A stretch of 6,422 nucleotides of DNA from Christensenella sp. UBA1782 (GCA_002315475.1 DCGI01000039.1:4379-10800); one strand, 5' to 3'. Positions 1 to 6,422 are shown, counted from the stretch's first letter. The notes: generated by a model not told the origin, from the letters alone. Made by a program: numbers and translations.

Positions 1-1250
1 CCGCCGGTGGAAATGTGGGTGATCTGATCGGCAAAGCCGAGCTGCTCGGCAGCAGCGGCACTGTCACCGCCGCCGATAATCGTGGTGGCTTCGGTCGCAT
101 CGGCAAGAGCCTTAGCAACGGCATTGGTTCCTTTGGCAAGAATGGGATTTTCAAAGACACCCATAGGTCCGTTCCAAATGACGGTCTTGGCACCCTTAAC
201 GACTGCGGCATACTTTGCCTGCGTCTTTTCGCCGATATCGCACGCCATCATGTCGGCGGGAATCTTATCAATATCGACGTTCTTTACTTCGATGGGAGCG
301 TCGATAGGATTGGGAAAATCTTTGCAAATAACGGCATCTACGGGAAGCAATAATTCTTTTTTAAGTTCTTTTGCCTTTTGAATCATCTTCAGACAGTATT
401 CGATTTTTTCATCGTCTACCAAAGAGGTGCCTACTTCGTATCCCTGTGCCTTCATAAAGGTATAAGACATACCGCCGCCGATAATCAACGTGTCGCATTT
501 GTTCAAGAGATTATCGATAACGTTCAACTTGTCGGCAACTTTCGCTCCGCCCAAAATAGCTACGAACGGACGAACGGGATTGTCGAGGGCGTCCGCCATA
601 ACGGAAAGCTCTTTTTCGATAAGAAAACCGCATACGGCCGTCTTAACCAAACCGTATTCTACGATAGCGGCGGTCGAAGCATGAGAACGGTGCGCCGTAC
701 CGAAAGCATCGTTTACGAAAATATCGCAAAAAGAAGCGATCTTCTTGCAAAATTCTTCGTCTCTGCCTTCTTCTCCCGCATCAAAACGGGTGTTTTCCAA
801 CAAAACGCATTCTCCGTCTTTTAATGCGGCAACTTTGGCTTGTGCGTCTTCACCGACTATATCGGTAGCAAATGCAACCTTTCCTCCCAAAATTTCGTTC
901 AACCGATCGGCTACGGGTTTCAAGGTGAATTTCTTGGGATCGGACTTCAAAGCTTTTGCGACGGCTTCCTCTTTTGCAGCCTTTTGTTCGGCTTCGGGAA
1001 GGGCCTCGATGGCTTTCTTTTCCTTTTTATTGAGCTTAAAACCGGGCGTAAAAATGTTATGCGGTTTGCCCATGTGAGAACAAAGAATGACTTTGGCACC
1101 GTTATCCATCAGGTATTGAATGGTCGGAAGAGCACCTTTGATACGATTTTCATCGGTAATGACGCCATCCTTCATCGGAACGTTAAAGTCGCAGCGTACA
1201 AGACATCTCTTGCCTTTTACGTCTACGTCACGAATGGTAAGTTTGTTCAT
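1..1250 (-). CDS. pgk: Phosphoglycerate kinase, 3' end beyond the window edge
   Basis: Catalyses reversible phosphate transfer between 1,3-bisphosphoglycerate and ADP to give 3-phosphoglycerate and ATP in glycolysis; cytosolic monomer in this family. The first 416 codons are visible. Motifs in order: RCDFNVP (19-25) with substrate Arg36 in DENRI, SHMGKP (58-63), LLENTRF (150-156), NDAFGTAHRSH, GGAKVADKL in the nucleotide domain, WNGPMGVFE, GGGDSAAA and the C-terminal HISTGG, where the window ends. About 20-25 residues should be missing, by analogy with other PGKs. The frame is intact from start to edge. The ATG at 1248-1250 is chosen because GGAGGA (1258-1263) lies 7 nt upstream and the N-terminus aligns with the family. 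The gene has its own promoter, in a 118-nt gap after the prs operon. Odd: between SHMGKP and the L-x-PVA motif (residues 64-109) there are about 36 more residues than in a typical bacterial PGK, rich in Lys, Glu and Ala. Identification is very secure. Confidence 0.98.
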   Translation of the reverse strand, partial: MNKLTIRDVDVKGKRCLVRCDFNVPMKDGVITDENRIKGALPTIQYLMDNGAKVILCSHMGKPHNIFTPGFKLNKKEKKAIEALPEAEQKAAKEEAVAKALKSDPKKFTLKPVADRLNEILGGKVAFATDIVGEDAQAKVAALKDGECVLLENTRFDAGEEGRDEEFCKKIASFCDIFVNDAFGTAHRSHASTAAIVEYGLVKTAVCGFLIEKELSVMADALDNPVRPFVAILGGAKVADKLNVIDNLLNKCDTLIIGGGMSYTFMKAQGYEVGTSLVDDEKIEYCLKMIQKAKELKKELLLPVDAVICKDFPNPIDAPIEVKNVDIDKIPADMMACDIGEKTQAKYAAVVKGAKTVIWNGPMGVFENPILAKGTNAVAKALADATEATTIIGGGDSAAAAEQLGFADQITHISTG

Positions 1251-1288
1251 AAAAATTTCCTCCAAATCGGATAAATTATAGTGTTCCT

Positions 1289-1317
1289 ATTATAGCACTC
1301 TTTTACGGAACTTGCAA
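1289..1317 (-). promoter_or_regulatory. Sigma-A-type promoter for pgk
   Basis: On the minus strand, TTGCAA (1312-1317) and a perfect TATAAT (1289-1294) are separated by exactly 17 nt. Transcription should start near 1282, giving a leader of roughly 30 nt that contains the GGAGGA ribosome-binding site (1258-1263). A second TATAAT lies downstream at 1275-1280 but has no -35 box at the right distance (AAAGAG there). No hairpin terminator is visible between the upstream gene's stop (1369) and this promoter, so read-through from the prs operon may also contribute to pgk expression. Confidence 0.8.
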
Positions 1318-1368
1318 ATAAATCGGCTCTCTTTTTATTGATTTCTTAAAAAGCATTTCAAAAAGATA

Positions 1369-1944
1369 CTATTTTCTCAATACTTGCACACAAAAAAAGC
1401 GATTCATATTGTTTCCCGTCCTTTCCTGCGGCAATACTTCTGCCGTTTTGGAACAAGGAATACATTCCGTACGTTTTCCGAGTACAAACATTTTTTCTTC
1501 AACGCACGCCACTATCGTCCCGTAACCGATATTTTTATATGCCGATAATCGTTTCAGAAAGGTTGAATCCATACCGTTTGTTTTTTGACAAACCAAAAAA
1601 TCGGCTCCCGCCCCGTTCATCGTATAAAACAAAGGACAATCAAAATCCGTTTCGGGAATAATACCGATTGTTCCAAAGACTTTTTGACAGTCCTTTCCGT
1701 CGGCAAAACACCGAAGCTTCCCTCTGTCGAACACAATCGTCCCTTCTACGTCTTCCTCGCCGATAAAATTTCCCCGAACAAAAACCGTACAAAGGTTTCT
1801 GCGAGAATACCGTTCCCAATAACGAAAAAAAAGAGGTACTTCCTCTTTTTGTCGTATGGGTTTTCGGTACGTGACCAAAAGCAACTCTTCCTTGTCATAA
1901 ACAAAATATTTTTTCCCGTCACCGAGTTCGTATCGAATTTTCAT
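1369..1944 (-). CDS. Uncharacterised cysteine-rich protein, 191 aa
   Basis: I do not recognise this protein. It has no signal peptide or membrane segment, so it is probably cytosolic. It is predicted to be rich in beta strands, with alternating hydrophobic and charged stretches. Nine cysteines occur in 191 residues (52, 79, 86, 103, 119, 147, 161, 164, 185), including one CxxC (CIPC, 161-164). A Gly/Ala-containing stretch around 110-120 (NGAGADFLVC) is the most distinctive segment. It is the third and last gene of the probable prs operon, 26 nt after the SH3-like protein's stop. The ATG at 1942-1944 is the only plausible start, because the next Met in frame is residue 109. No Shine-Dalgarno sequence is visible in front of it; the gap instead contains a run of eight T. 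Expression may be low or depend on coupling. An antisense frame at 1585-1953 is shorter and outside any operon, so the minus strand is preferred. That the gene is real is likely but not certain. Confidence 0.65.
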   Translation of the reverse strand: MKIRYELGDGKKYFVYDKEELLLVTYRKPIRQKEEVPLFFRYWERYSRRNLCTVFVRGNFIGEEDVEGTIVFDRGKLRCFADGKDCQKVFGTIGIIPETDFDCPLFYTMNGAGADFLVCQKTNGMDSTFLKRLSAYKNIGYGTIVACVEEKMFVLGKRTECIPCSKTAEVLPQERTGNNMNRFFCVQVLRK

Positions 1945-1970
1945 ACGACTTAGGATATGAAAAAAAAGTA

Positions 1971-2591
1971 TTAACTGTTCCTTTGTATTCTTTTACGAAT
2001 AAGCAATACCACAAAAACTACCAAAAGGATTCCGACAAAAGCACCTACAAAAATACAAGCAATCTTTTGGTTTTTCGTCAAACCCTTCGTAACGTTTTCT
2101 TCGGCAACGAAATAATACTTACCCTCGTTTTCTACTTTTACGAAGCCGTTATAAACCACCTCTCCGACAATAACGTTGAGTTTCGTACCGTCCTCCACGG
2201 AATAGACGACTTCCGAGGTAGCCGAAGGCATGCTATGCAAATCCACTTTTTCCCCGATTTTATTCGGTGTCGCTTTGCGGATTTCTGTTTTTTCGGTCGA
2301 ACCGTTTTGCACGGGATACAAATACTGAAAAAGAACGTACCCGTCATAGGTGTCGTTATACTTGATTTTTTGCCACGTCCTTCCGTCCGTCCCCGTAATG
2401 CTTTCGTCCACCAACACAACGGATTCGTTTTGTTGTAAAACAAACGCCACTTCGGCTTCGGTCGAAGGGGCGTTGTATACGGAGGTATTCGGCAATAAAA
2501 CCTTATAGTTTACGGCAGACGAAGACGCCCCCGCCAAGAGAGATACCGCAAGGATAACACAACAGAGCAGGAATATCGTCTTCTTTTTCAT
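1971..2591 (-). CDS. Secreted membrane-anchored protein with two probable SH3-like domains
   Basis: A 206-aa protein of unknown exact role. It begins with a signal peptide (MKKKT, hydrophobic core about 6-20, possible cleavage near the Ala/Ser run at 20-26). There is no lipobox cysteine after the core, so a lipoprotein is unlikely. Two repeats resembling bacterial SH3 domains follow: about 29-93, ending in the characteristic YDGYVLFQYL, and about 104-168, with a VDLHSMPS start and an FVKVENEGKYYFV end. A second hydrophobic helix (about 176-198) followed by the basic tail RKRIQRNS predicts an extracellular domain with a short cytoplasmic C-terminus. SH3-like domains in Gram-positive surface proteins often bind peptidoglycan, so wall sensing or attachment is a reasonable inference; no enzymatic domain is present. 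The start lies only 2 nt past the prs stop. The upstream site (TTAGGCAGATAAG) is a poor Shine-Dalgarno, suggesting translational coupling to prs. The domain call rests on pattern and spacing only. Confidence 0.82.
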   Translation of the reverse strand: MKKKTIFLLCCVILAVSLLAGASSSAVNYKVLLPNTSVYNAPSTEAEVAFVLQQNESVVLVDESITGTDGRTWQKIKYNDTYDGYVLFQYLYPVQNGSTEKTEIRKATPNKIGEKVDLHSMPSATSEVVYSVEDGTKLNVIVGEVVYNGFVKVENEGKYYFVAEENVTKGLTKNQKIACIFVGAFVGILLVVFVVLLIRKRIQRNS

Positions 2592-2593
2592 AC

Positions 2594-3748
2594 TTATCTG
2601 CCTAACAACCGATTGATTCTATCCGAGCAGGAAAGCAGGTCGGCTACCGATTTATTCTGATTGCAAAAAGCAATAATATACGAAATATACTTACTGAGGT
2701 CTGCCAAAACAAACCATTCTTTTTCCCGTAATTCCGGTCTGACGTACGTGAGATTGGTGCTGAGTACGGCGGTAAATAAACCTTCGTCGTAAGCTTTTTG
2801 GAATTTATCTTCCCCTTCGGTAAACAACGAGAACGTGGCGTTCAAATAGATTCTTCTGGCACCGTCGTCTTTCAAGTGCCGACAAAGTTTTAACATGGAG
2901 TCGCCCGTTGCGATAATGTCGTCGGCGACGAATACGTCTTTTCCCTTTACGCTGGTTCCGATATAATCGTGGCTGACAATGGGATTTCTGCCGTTCACGA
3001 TGGTGGTATAATCTCTTCTCTTATAGAACATACCTAAATCGACGCCCAAAACCGAAGCATAATAAATATTGCGGTTCATGGCACCTTCGTCGGGGGAAAC
3101 AATCATGAAATTATCTTTATCGATCACTTGTTCGGGAAATCTGTGTTTTAAGGCTTTCATGATTTGATAGGTGGCAAAGAAATTATCGAAGCCCATAAGC
3201 GGTACGGCGTTCTGCACGCGGGGATCGTGTGCGTCAAACGTGATAATTTCGCTCACGCCCATATCGTATAACTCTTGTAACATCTGTGCACAATCCAACG
3301 ATTCGCGGGAGTTCCTTCTGTGTTGACGTCCGCCGTAAAGGATAGGCATCACGACGGTAATTCTTTCCGCCTTCCCGCCGCAAGCGGAAATAATACGTTT
3401 TAAGTCCGCATAGTGGTCGTCGGGCGACATGTGATTGGTATGACCGAGTAAATTGTATTCGATACTGTAATTGCCTACGTCGCAAAGAATATATAAATCC
3501 ATGCCGCGTACACTCTCATAGATGATTCCTTTGCCGTCGCCCGAAGTGAAACGGGGGCAATCGGATTGCAAGATAAAGGTATCTTTTTGAACAAACTCAT
3601 TGTGGTGATGCGCAAGGTCTCGATTGTACCAGCTCGTGAGATACTCGTCGATTTCTCTGCCGATTTCTTTGGCGCCTTCCATGACGATAAGTCCGAGAGG
3701 TGCTACCGGAGACGGATCATCAAATACTTCGGTAAAAAATGTTGTCAT
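2594..3748 (-). CDS. prs: Ribose-phosphate pyrophosphokinase (PRPP synthetase), long form
   Basis: Converts ribose 5-phosphate and ATP to PRPP and AMP, supplying purine, pyrimidine, NAD, His and Trp synthesis; cytosolic. At 384 aa it is about 65-70 residues longer than the usual form of about 315 aa. Visible motifs: PRFTSGDGK (65-73) where standard enzymes have RFSDGE; RQHRR (141-145) matching the ATP-binding RQDRK; DAHDP (172-176) at the place of the DLH motif; SPDEGA (218-223) matching SPDHGG; YKRRD (242-246) retaining the catalytic-loop Lys and Arg; and the PRPP-binding loop VADDIIATGDSM (274-285) in place of VDDMIDTAGT. The C-terminal NQNKSVADLL aligns with the family's HEQQSVSYLF. The ATG at 3746-3748 has AAGGA (3758-3762) 9 nt upstream. 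First gene of an operon with the SH3-like and 191-aa proteins. The retained catalytic residues argue for activity, but another phosphoribosyltransferase-fold role cannot be excluded. Confidence 0.9.
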   Translation of the reverse strand: MTTFFTEVFDDPSPVAPLGLIVMEGAKEIGREIDEYLTSWYNRDLAHHHNEFVQKDTFILQSDCPRFTSGDGKGIIYESVRGMDLYILCDVGNYSIEYNLLGHTNHMSPDDHYADLKRIISACGGKAERITVVMPILYGGRQHRRNSRESLDCAQMLQELYDMGVSEIITFDAHDPRVQNAVPLMGFDNFFATYQIMKALKHRFPEQVIDKDNFMIVSPDEGAMNRNIYYASVLGVDLGMFYKRRDYTTIVNGRNPIVSHDYIGTSVKGKDVFVADDIIATGDSMLKLCRHLKDDGARRIYLNATFSLFTEGEDKFQKAYDEGLFTAVLSTNLTYVRPELREKEWFVLADLSKYISYIIAFCNQNKSVADLLSCSDRINRLLGR

Positions 3749-3781
3749 ACTTTACTATCCTTCTTTTCTTTTGATGAGGGT

Positions 3782-3810
3782 ATTATATCATACTTATTTT
3801 TATTTTTCAA
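3782..3810 (-). promoter_or_regulatory. Extended -10 promoter of the prs operon
   Basis: On the minus strand, TTGAAA (3805-3810) lies 17 nt from a perfect TATAAT (3782-3787). A TG one base before the -10 hexamer (TGATATAAT) makes it an extended -10, and the spacer is AT-rich. The expected start near 3775 gives a leader of about 27 nt containing the AAGGA site at 3758-3762. The strength fits a constitutively needed gene. I see no operator-like inverted repeat between the promoter and prs. Confidence 0.85.
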
Positions 3811-3826
3811 ACGAAACGCAACGGAT

Positions 3827-3861
3827 AAAAAAAATGCCGTACAAGGTTTTCTTGTACGGCA
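3827..3861 (-). terminator. Rho-independent terminator of the ABC exporter operon
   Basis: A perfect 11-bp inverted repeat (TGCCGTACAAG at 3835-3845 and its complement at 3851-3861) encloses a 5-nt loop. On the minus strand it is followed at once by eight T (3834 down to 3827). It begins 5 nt after the stop codon of the exporter's second gene. There is no T tract on the plus-strand side, so it acts in one direction. It separates the exporter operon from the prs promoter, which starts 17 nt further on. Confidence 0.95.
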
Positions 3862-3866
3862 CCGTA

Positions 3867-5792
3867 TTAGGTTTGAATAAATCCGCTTCCGTCTCCGGCA
3901 GGCTCTCCCTCTTTTTGCCCTTGGAACTGCGATAAGTACAAATCTCGATAGAAACCGCCTTTCGCCATTAAGGTTTCATGGTTGCCTTGTTCCACTACGT
4001 CACCGTGATTCATGACCAAAATCACTTCGGCGTGTTTGATCGTGGAAAGTCTGTGCGCAATAACGAAACTCGTTTTGCCTTCCATCATGGCGAGCATGGC
4101 ACTTTGTACGTACTTTTCGGTACGGGTATCCACCGAACTGGTCGCTTCGTCCAAAATAATGATTTTCGGATCTTTCAAAATGGCACGCGCGATCGTCAAT
4201 AACTGTTTTTGTCCCTGACTGATATTGCTACCGTCATCGTTCAAAACGGTATCATAACCATGTTCCATGCTCTCGATAAACTCGTGAGCGTGCGCTTTCT
4301 TGGCGGCGGTAACAATCTGTTCCCGCGTGGCAAATTCGTTTCCGTATGCGATATTCTCGGCAACCGTCCCCTTGAATAACCACGTTTCCTGTAACACCAT
4401 ACCGAAAATATTACGAAGGTCGTCTCGGTGCATATCTTGGATATTGTGTCCGTCGATCAGAATTTCTCCTTTGTTCAGTTCGTAGAACCGCATCAACAAG
4501 TTGACCAACGTGGTTTTACCGGCACCGGTAGGTCCGACGATGGCGATACTGTCGCAAGCGTTGACGTGCAAGTTCATATCGGTAATCAAAGGTTTATCTT
4601 CGGTGTAGCTAAACGCCACGTGCTTGAAATCCACCTCACCGGTGAACTCCGTCGTGTCGCAACGAGCGGCTTCTTTTCCTTGCTCGGCAAGATCGAACAT
4701 CTTAAACACTCTTTCGGCACTTGCTATGGAGGACTGAATGGTACTGGCAATATTACTGATATTTTCGACGGGCTGCGCAAACTGTTTGGTGTATTGAATA
4801 CAAGCTTGAATATCACCGATACTGATTACGCCGAGTCCCGCTCTGTAGCCACCCAATACGCAGATACTTACATAGGTAATATTGTTTATCAATTTAATAA
4901 TCGGTAGAATAATACCCGCAAGGAACTGTGCCTTTCTGGTCGCTTTTAATAACTGCTTATTGATTACTTCAAGATCGGCGATACTCTCCTCTTCGTGGTT
5001 ATAAAGCATAACCACTCGATGCCCTGCGTACATTTCTTCGATATGACCGTTAAGTTTTCCGATGAGAAGCTGTTGTTTGTCGAATTCTTTTTGGCTCTTT
5101 TTAATAACCAAACTGCTGATAACCAACAGAATAGGCACGCTGCAAACGGTAACGAGTGCCATTAACCAATCCAACCTCGCCATCATGAAGATAACGCCGG
5201 AAACCGTCGTAACCACCGTAATAACCTGATTGATGGAATCTTGCAAGGTGACCGAAACCAATTCGACGTCGTTGGTCAAACGGGAAAGAATTTCACCCGT
5301 CGTCGTGCCGTCAAAATAAGAAATCGGCACTTTGTCCAATTTGACTTTAATGTCGTAACGCATACGGCGAACAACGTGTTGCGCCATACTGGCGGCGACC
5401 AAACCGCTGACGAATTGGAAAACGGCGTTCAAAGCGTACAAACCGCCCGAAATCAAACAGATTCTCGCAATATAGCCGTCATCCAACATGCCTTCCGTCT
5501 TGAAGTATTGGATACTGTCTACCATATAGTTCGTTACTTTCTTCAAAATATCGGGCACCCATACGGCAAACCATGCACCGACGGCACTCAAAAGAATCAT
5601 AACGATCAAAGCCACCATTTCGGGCTTCATGTATTTAATTAACCGAATAATCGTCTTACCGAAGTTTTCCGCACCTTGTACCTTTTCGACGTTAATGGAG
5701 CCGGCACCGAAGGCACCCGACATATCCATTTTGCCGACGGAGGAGGTTCTCTCCTGTTCGACTTTAACTACTTGTTCTTCGTTTTCGTTCAT
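3867..5792 (-). CDS. ABC exporter half-transporter with catalytic NBD, heterodimer partner 2
   Basis: A 641-aa fusion of a transmembrane domain and a nucleotide-binding domain (NBD), in the LmrD / BmrD / TM288 type of heterodimeric multidrug-like exporter. Layout: a soluble N-terminal extension (1-50); an exporter membrane domain with helices near 58-80, 110-134, 185-205, 208-230 and two weaker ones around 285-340; then the NBD. Walker A is GPTGAGKTT (420-428), the Q-loop Gln is 468, the signature NISQGQ is 523-528, Walker B is IIILDE with catalytic Glu549, the D-loop is SSVD (552-555) and the switch His is 580. All catalytic residues are canonical, but the signature has Gln where LSGGQ has Gly, so this half donates the degenerate signature to its partner. 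It overlaps the upstream half by 4 nt (ATGA), and the start is fixed by a near-perfect Shine-Dalgarno at 5801-5810. It ends at a terminator. The substrate cannot be told from sequence; drugs, lipids or peptides are all possible. Confidence 0.95.
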   Translation of the reverse strand: MNENEEQVVKVEQERTSSVGKMDMSGAFGAGSINVEKVQGAENFGKTIIRLIKYMKPEMVALIVMILLSAVGAWFAVWVPDILKKVTNYMVDSIQYFKTEGMLDDGYIARICLISGGLYALNAVFQFVSGLVAASMAQHVVRRMRYDIKVKLDKVPISYFDGTTTGEILSRLTNDVELVSVTLQDSINQVITVVTTVSGVIFMMARLDWLMALVTVCSVPILLVISSLVIKKSQKEFDKQQLLIGKLNGHIEEMYAGHRVVMLYNHEEESIADLEVINKQLLKATRKAQFLAGIILPIIKLINNITYVSICVLGGYRAGLGVISIGDIQACIQYTKQFAQPVENISNIASTIQSSIASAERVFKMFDLAEQGKEAARCDTTEFTGEVDFKHVAFSYTEDKPLITDMNLHVNACDSIAIVGPTGAGKTTLVNLLMRFYELNKGEILIDGHNIQDMHRDDLRNIFGMVLQETWLFKGTVAENIAYGNEFATREQIVTAAKKAHAHEFIESMEHGYDTVLNDDGSNISQGQKQLLTIARAILKDPKIIILDEATSSVDTRTEKYVQSAMLAMMEGKTSFVIAHRLSTIKHAEVILVMNHGDVVEQGNHETLMAKGGFYRDLYLSQFQGQKEGEPAGDGSGFIQT

Positions 5793-6422
5793 AGACCAAG
5801 TTCCTCCTTACTCATTTGACTCAGGGCGATATCACGATACAACTGACAATTCCGTATCAAATCTTCGTGCTTGCCTTTTCCGACCATTCTGCCGTCGTCC
5901 AAAACGATAATTTCATCGGCGTCCATGATGGTACCGATACGCTGTGCCACGATAATGACGATGCTTTCTTTGGTCACTTCTTTCAAGGCGGTTCTTAAGT
6001 TCTTATCCGTCTTGAAGTCCAATGCGCTGAAACTGTCGTCAAAGATGTAAATTTCCGGTTTACGAGTAATGGCACGAGCAATGGATAATCTTTGTTTTTG
6101 ACCGCCCGAGAAGTTTTGTCCGCCCTGTTCTACGACATAGTCGAGCATACCTTCCTTTTCCCGTACGAAGGTCGCACTCTGCGCTATGGTGAGAGCTTCC
6201 CACATATCTTCTTCGGTGGCGTCCTCTTTTCCGTAATGGAGGTTATCGGCAATCGTCCCGCTGAACAAAATACTTCTTTGCGGCACGAAACCGATCTTCT
6301 TGCGGAGTTCCGACTGCGGATAAGTCCTGACTTCCTGTCCGTCCACAAGCAAACTACCTGCGGTAATATCGTAGAAACGAGGTATCAGACTGATAACCGT
6401 CGATTTGCCGCTGCCCGTACCG
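5789..6422 (-). CDS. ABC exporter half-transporter with degenerate NBD, heterodimer partner 1, 5' end beyond the window
   Basis: Only the last 210 codons are visible. The reading frame enters within Walker A (GTGSGKST, 6398-6421), so the start and the whole membrane domain lie outside; a half-transporter of about 570-640 aa is expected. Visible motifs, numbered from the first visible residue: Walker A 1-8, Q-loop Gln48 (FVPQ), intact signature NFSGGQ (103-108), Walker B IYIFDD (124-129) and D-loop SALD. The catalytic Glu after the Walker B Asp is replaced by Asp (codon 6035-6037), and the switch His is replaced by Gln (IVAQRIGTI, codon 5942-5944). This is the pattern of the non-catalytic subunit in LmrC / BmrC / TM287-type exporters. 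It pairs with the adjacent half, which has canonical catalytic residues and overlaps by 4 nt. A TTG codon at 6350-6352 could be mistaken for a start, but the conserved Walker A upstream in frame shows that it is internal. Confidence 0.94.
   Translation of the reverse strand, partial: GTGSGKSTVISLIPRFYDITAGSLLVDGQEVRTYPQSELRKKIGFVPQRSILFSGTIADNLHYGKEDATEEDMWEALTIAQSATFVREKEGMLDYVVEQGGQNFSGGQKQRLSIARAITRKPEIYIFDDSFSALDFKTDKNLRTALKEVTKESIVIIVAQRIGTIMDADEIIVLDDGRMVGKGKHEDLIRNCQLYRDIALSQMSKEELGL
5801..5810 (-). promoter_or_regulatory. Strong ribosome-binding site fixing the start of the second exporter gene
   Basis: Minus-strand TAAGGAGGAA, nearly fully complementary to the 16S anti-Shine-Dalgarno, sits inside the last codons of the upstream exporter half. 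Its AGGAGG core is 10 nt before the ATG at 5790-5792. Together with the ATGA overlap it supports this start, and efficient translation of the second subunit relative to the first. Confidence 0.85.

Noticed and set aside
15..1274. Several open plus-strand frames of 64-148 codons
   Set aside because: They lie antisense to pgk, whose conserved motifs run in one intact minus-strand frame; the plus frames overlap one another and encode nothing recognisable.
1318..1368. Possible terminator between the orphan gene and pgk
   Set aside because: T-rich direct repeats are present, but no stable inverted repeat followed by a T tract.
1369..1944. Faint resemblance of the orphan's NGAGADFLVC region to the cyclophilin GSQFFI segment
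   Set aside because: Only a few residues agree, and the preceding FHR and QGGD motifs of cyclophilins are missing.
1585..1953. Plus-strand frame of 122 codons opposite the 191-aa orphan
   Set aside because: It is shorter, has a basic, shadow-like composition, and would be the only plus-strand gene; the minus frame fits the operon.
1960..1995. Possible terminator after the SH3-like gene (T8 run)
   Set aside because: The only upstream pairing is a 5-bp AT-rich stem (TATTC/GAATA) too far from the T run; not a credible hairpin.
1983..2438. Plus-strand frame of 151 codons (and a minus frame at 2138-2443) over the SH3-like gene
   Set aside because: The minus-strand frame 1971-2591 has a signal peptide, repeated domains and a membrane anchor, and abuts prs; the others have no such organisation.
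3566..3935. Two overlapping plus-strand frames (104 and 103 codons) across the prs promoter
   Set aside because: They run through the promoter and the terminator hairpin and are antisense to prs and the exporter gene.
5789..6352. Stand-alone 187-aa ATPase starting at TTG 6350-6352
   Set aside because: The same frame continues upstream into an intact Walker A (GTGSGKST), so this is the tail of a longer gene cut by the window edge.

Overview
The window reads as a chromosomal housekeeping segment of a Gram-positive bacterium, most likely a member of the Clostridia (Bacillota). The grounds are moderate-to-low GC by eye, sigma-A-type promoters with near-consensus boxes and 17-bp spacers, strong AGGAGG-type Shine-Dalgarno sites, a T-tailed hairpin terminator, and a long-form PRPP synthetase of a type I associate with Clostridia. 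No marker fixes the genus. Every supportable gene lies on the minus strand; the long plus-strand open frames are antisense shadows of conserved genes.

In the direction of transcription (high to low coordinates) there are three units. First, 6422-3867 holds the two halves of a heterodimeric ABC exporter. The upstream half enters the window already inside its Walker A motif, so only its nucleotide-binding domain is visible, and it is degenerate (catalytic Glu replaced by Asp, switch His by Gln). The downstream half is complete (641 aa), with canonical catalytic residues but a degenerate signature motif. The genes overlap by 4 nt and end at a strong hairpin terminator (3827-3861).

Second, a well-formed extended -10 promoter (3782-3810) drives a ribose-phosphate pyrophosphokinase gene (prs, 384 aa). 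It is followed after 2 nt by a secreted, C-terminally membrane-anchored protein with two probable SH3-like domains, and 26 nt later by an unrecognised 191-aa cysteine-rich protein. The last two have no evident connection to PRPP synthesis.

Third, a promoter with a perfect TATAAT (1289-1317) and a strong ribosome-binding site precede phosphoglycerate kinase (pgk), whose last residues lie beyond the left edge. This PGK carries about 36 extra, highly charged residues in its N-domain.

I found no mobile element, CRISPR array, tRNA, rRNA, riboswitch or defence system. No intergenic gap exceeds about 120 bases. The points most worth a second look are the PGK insertion, the divergent PRPP synthetase, and the two small proteins in the prs operon. 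I see no convincing new biological system.
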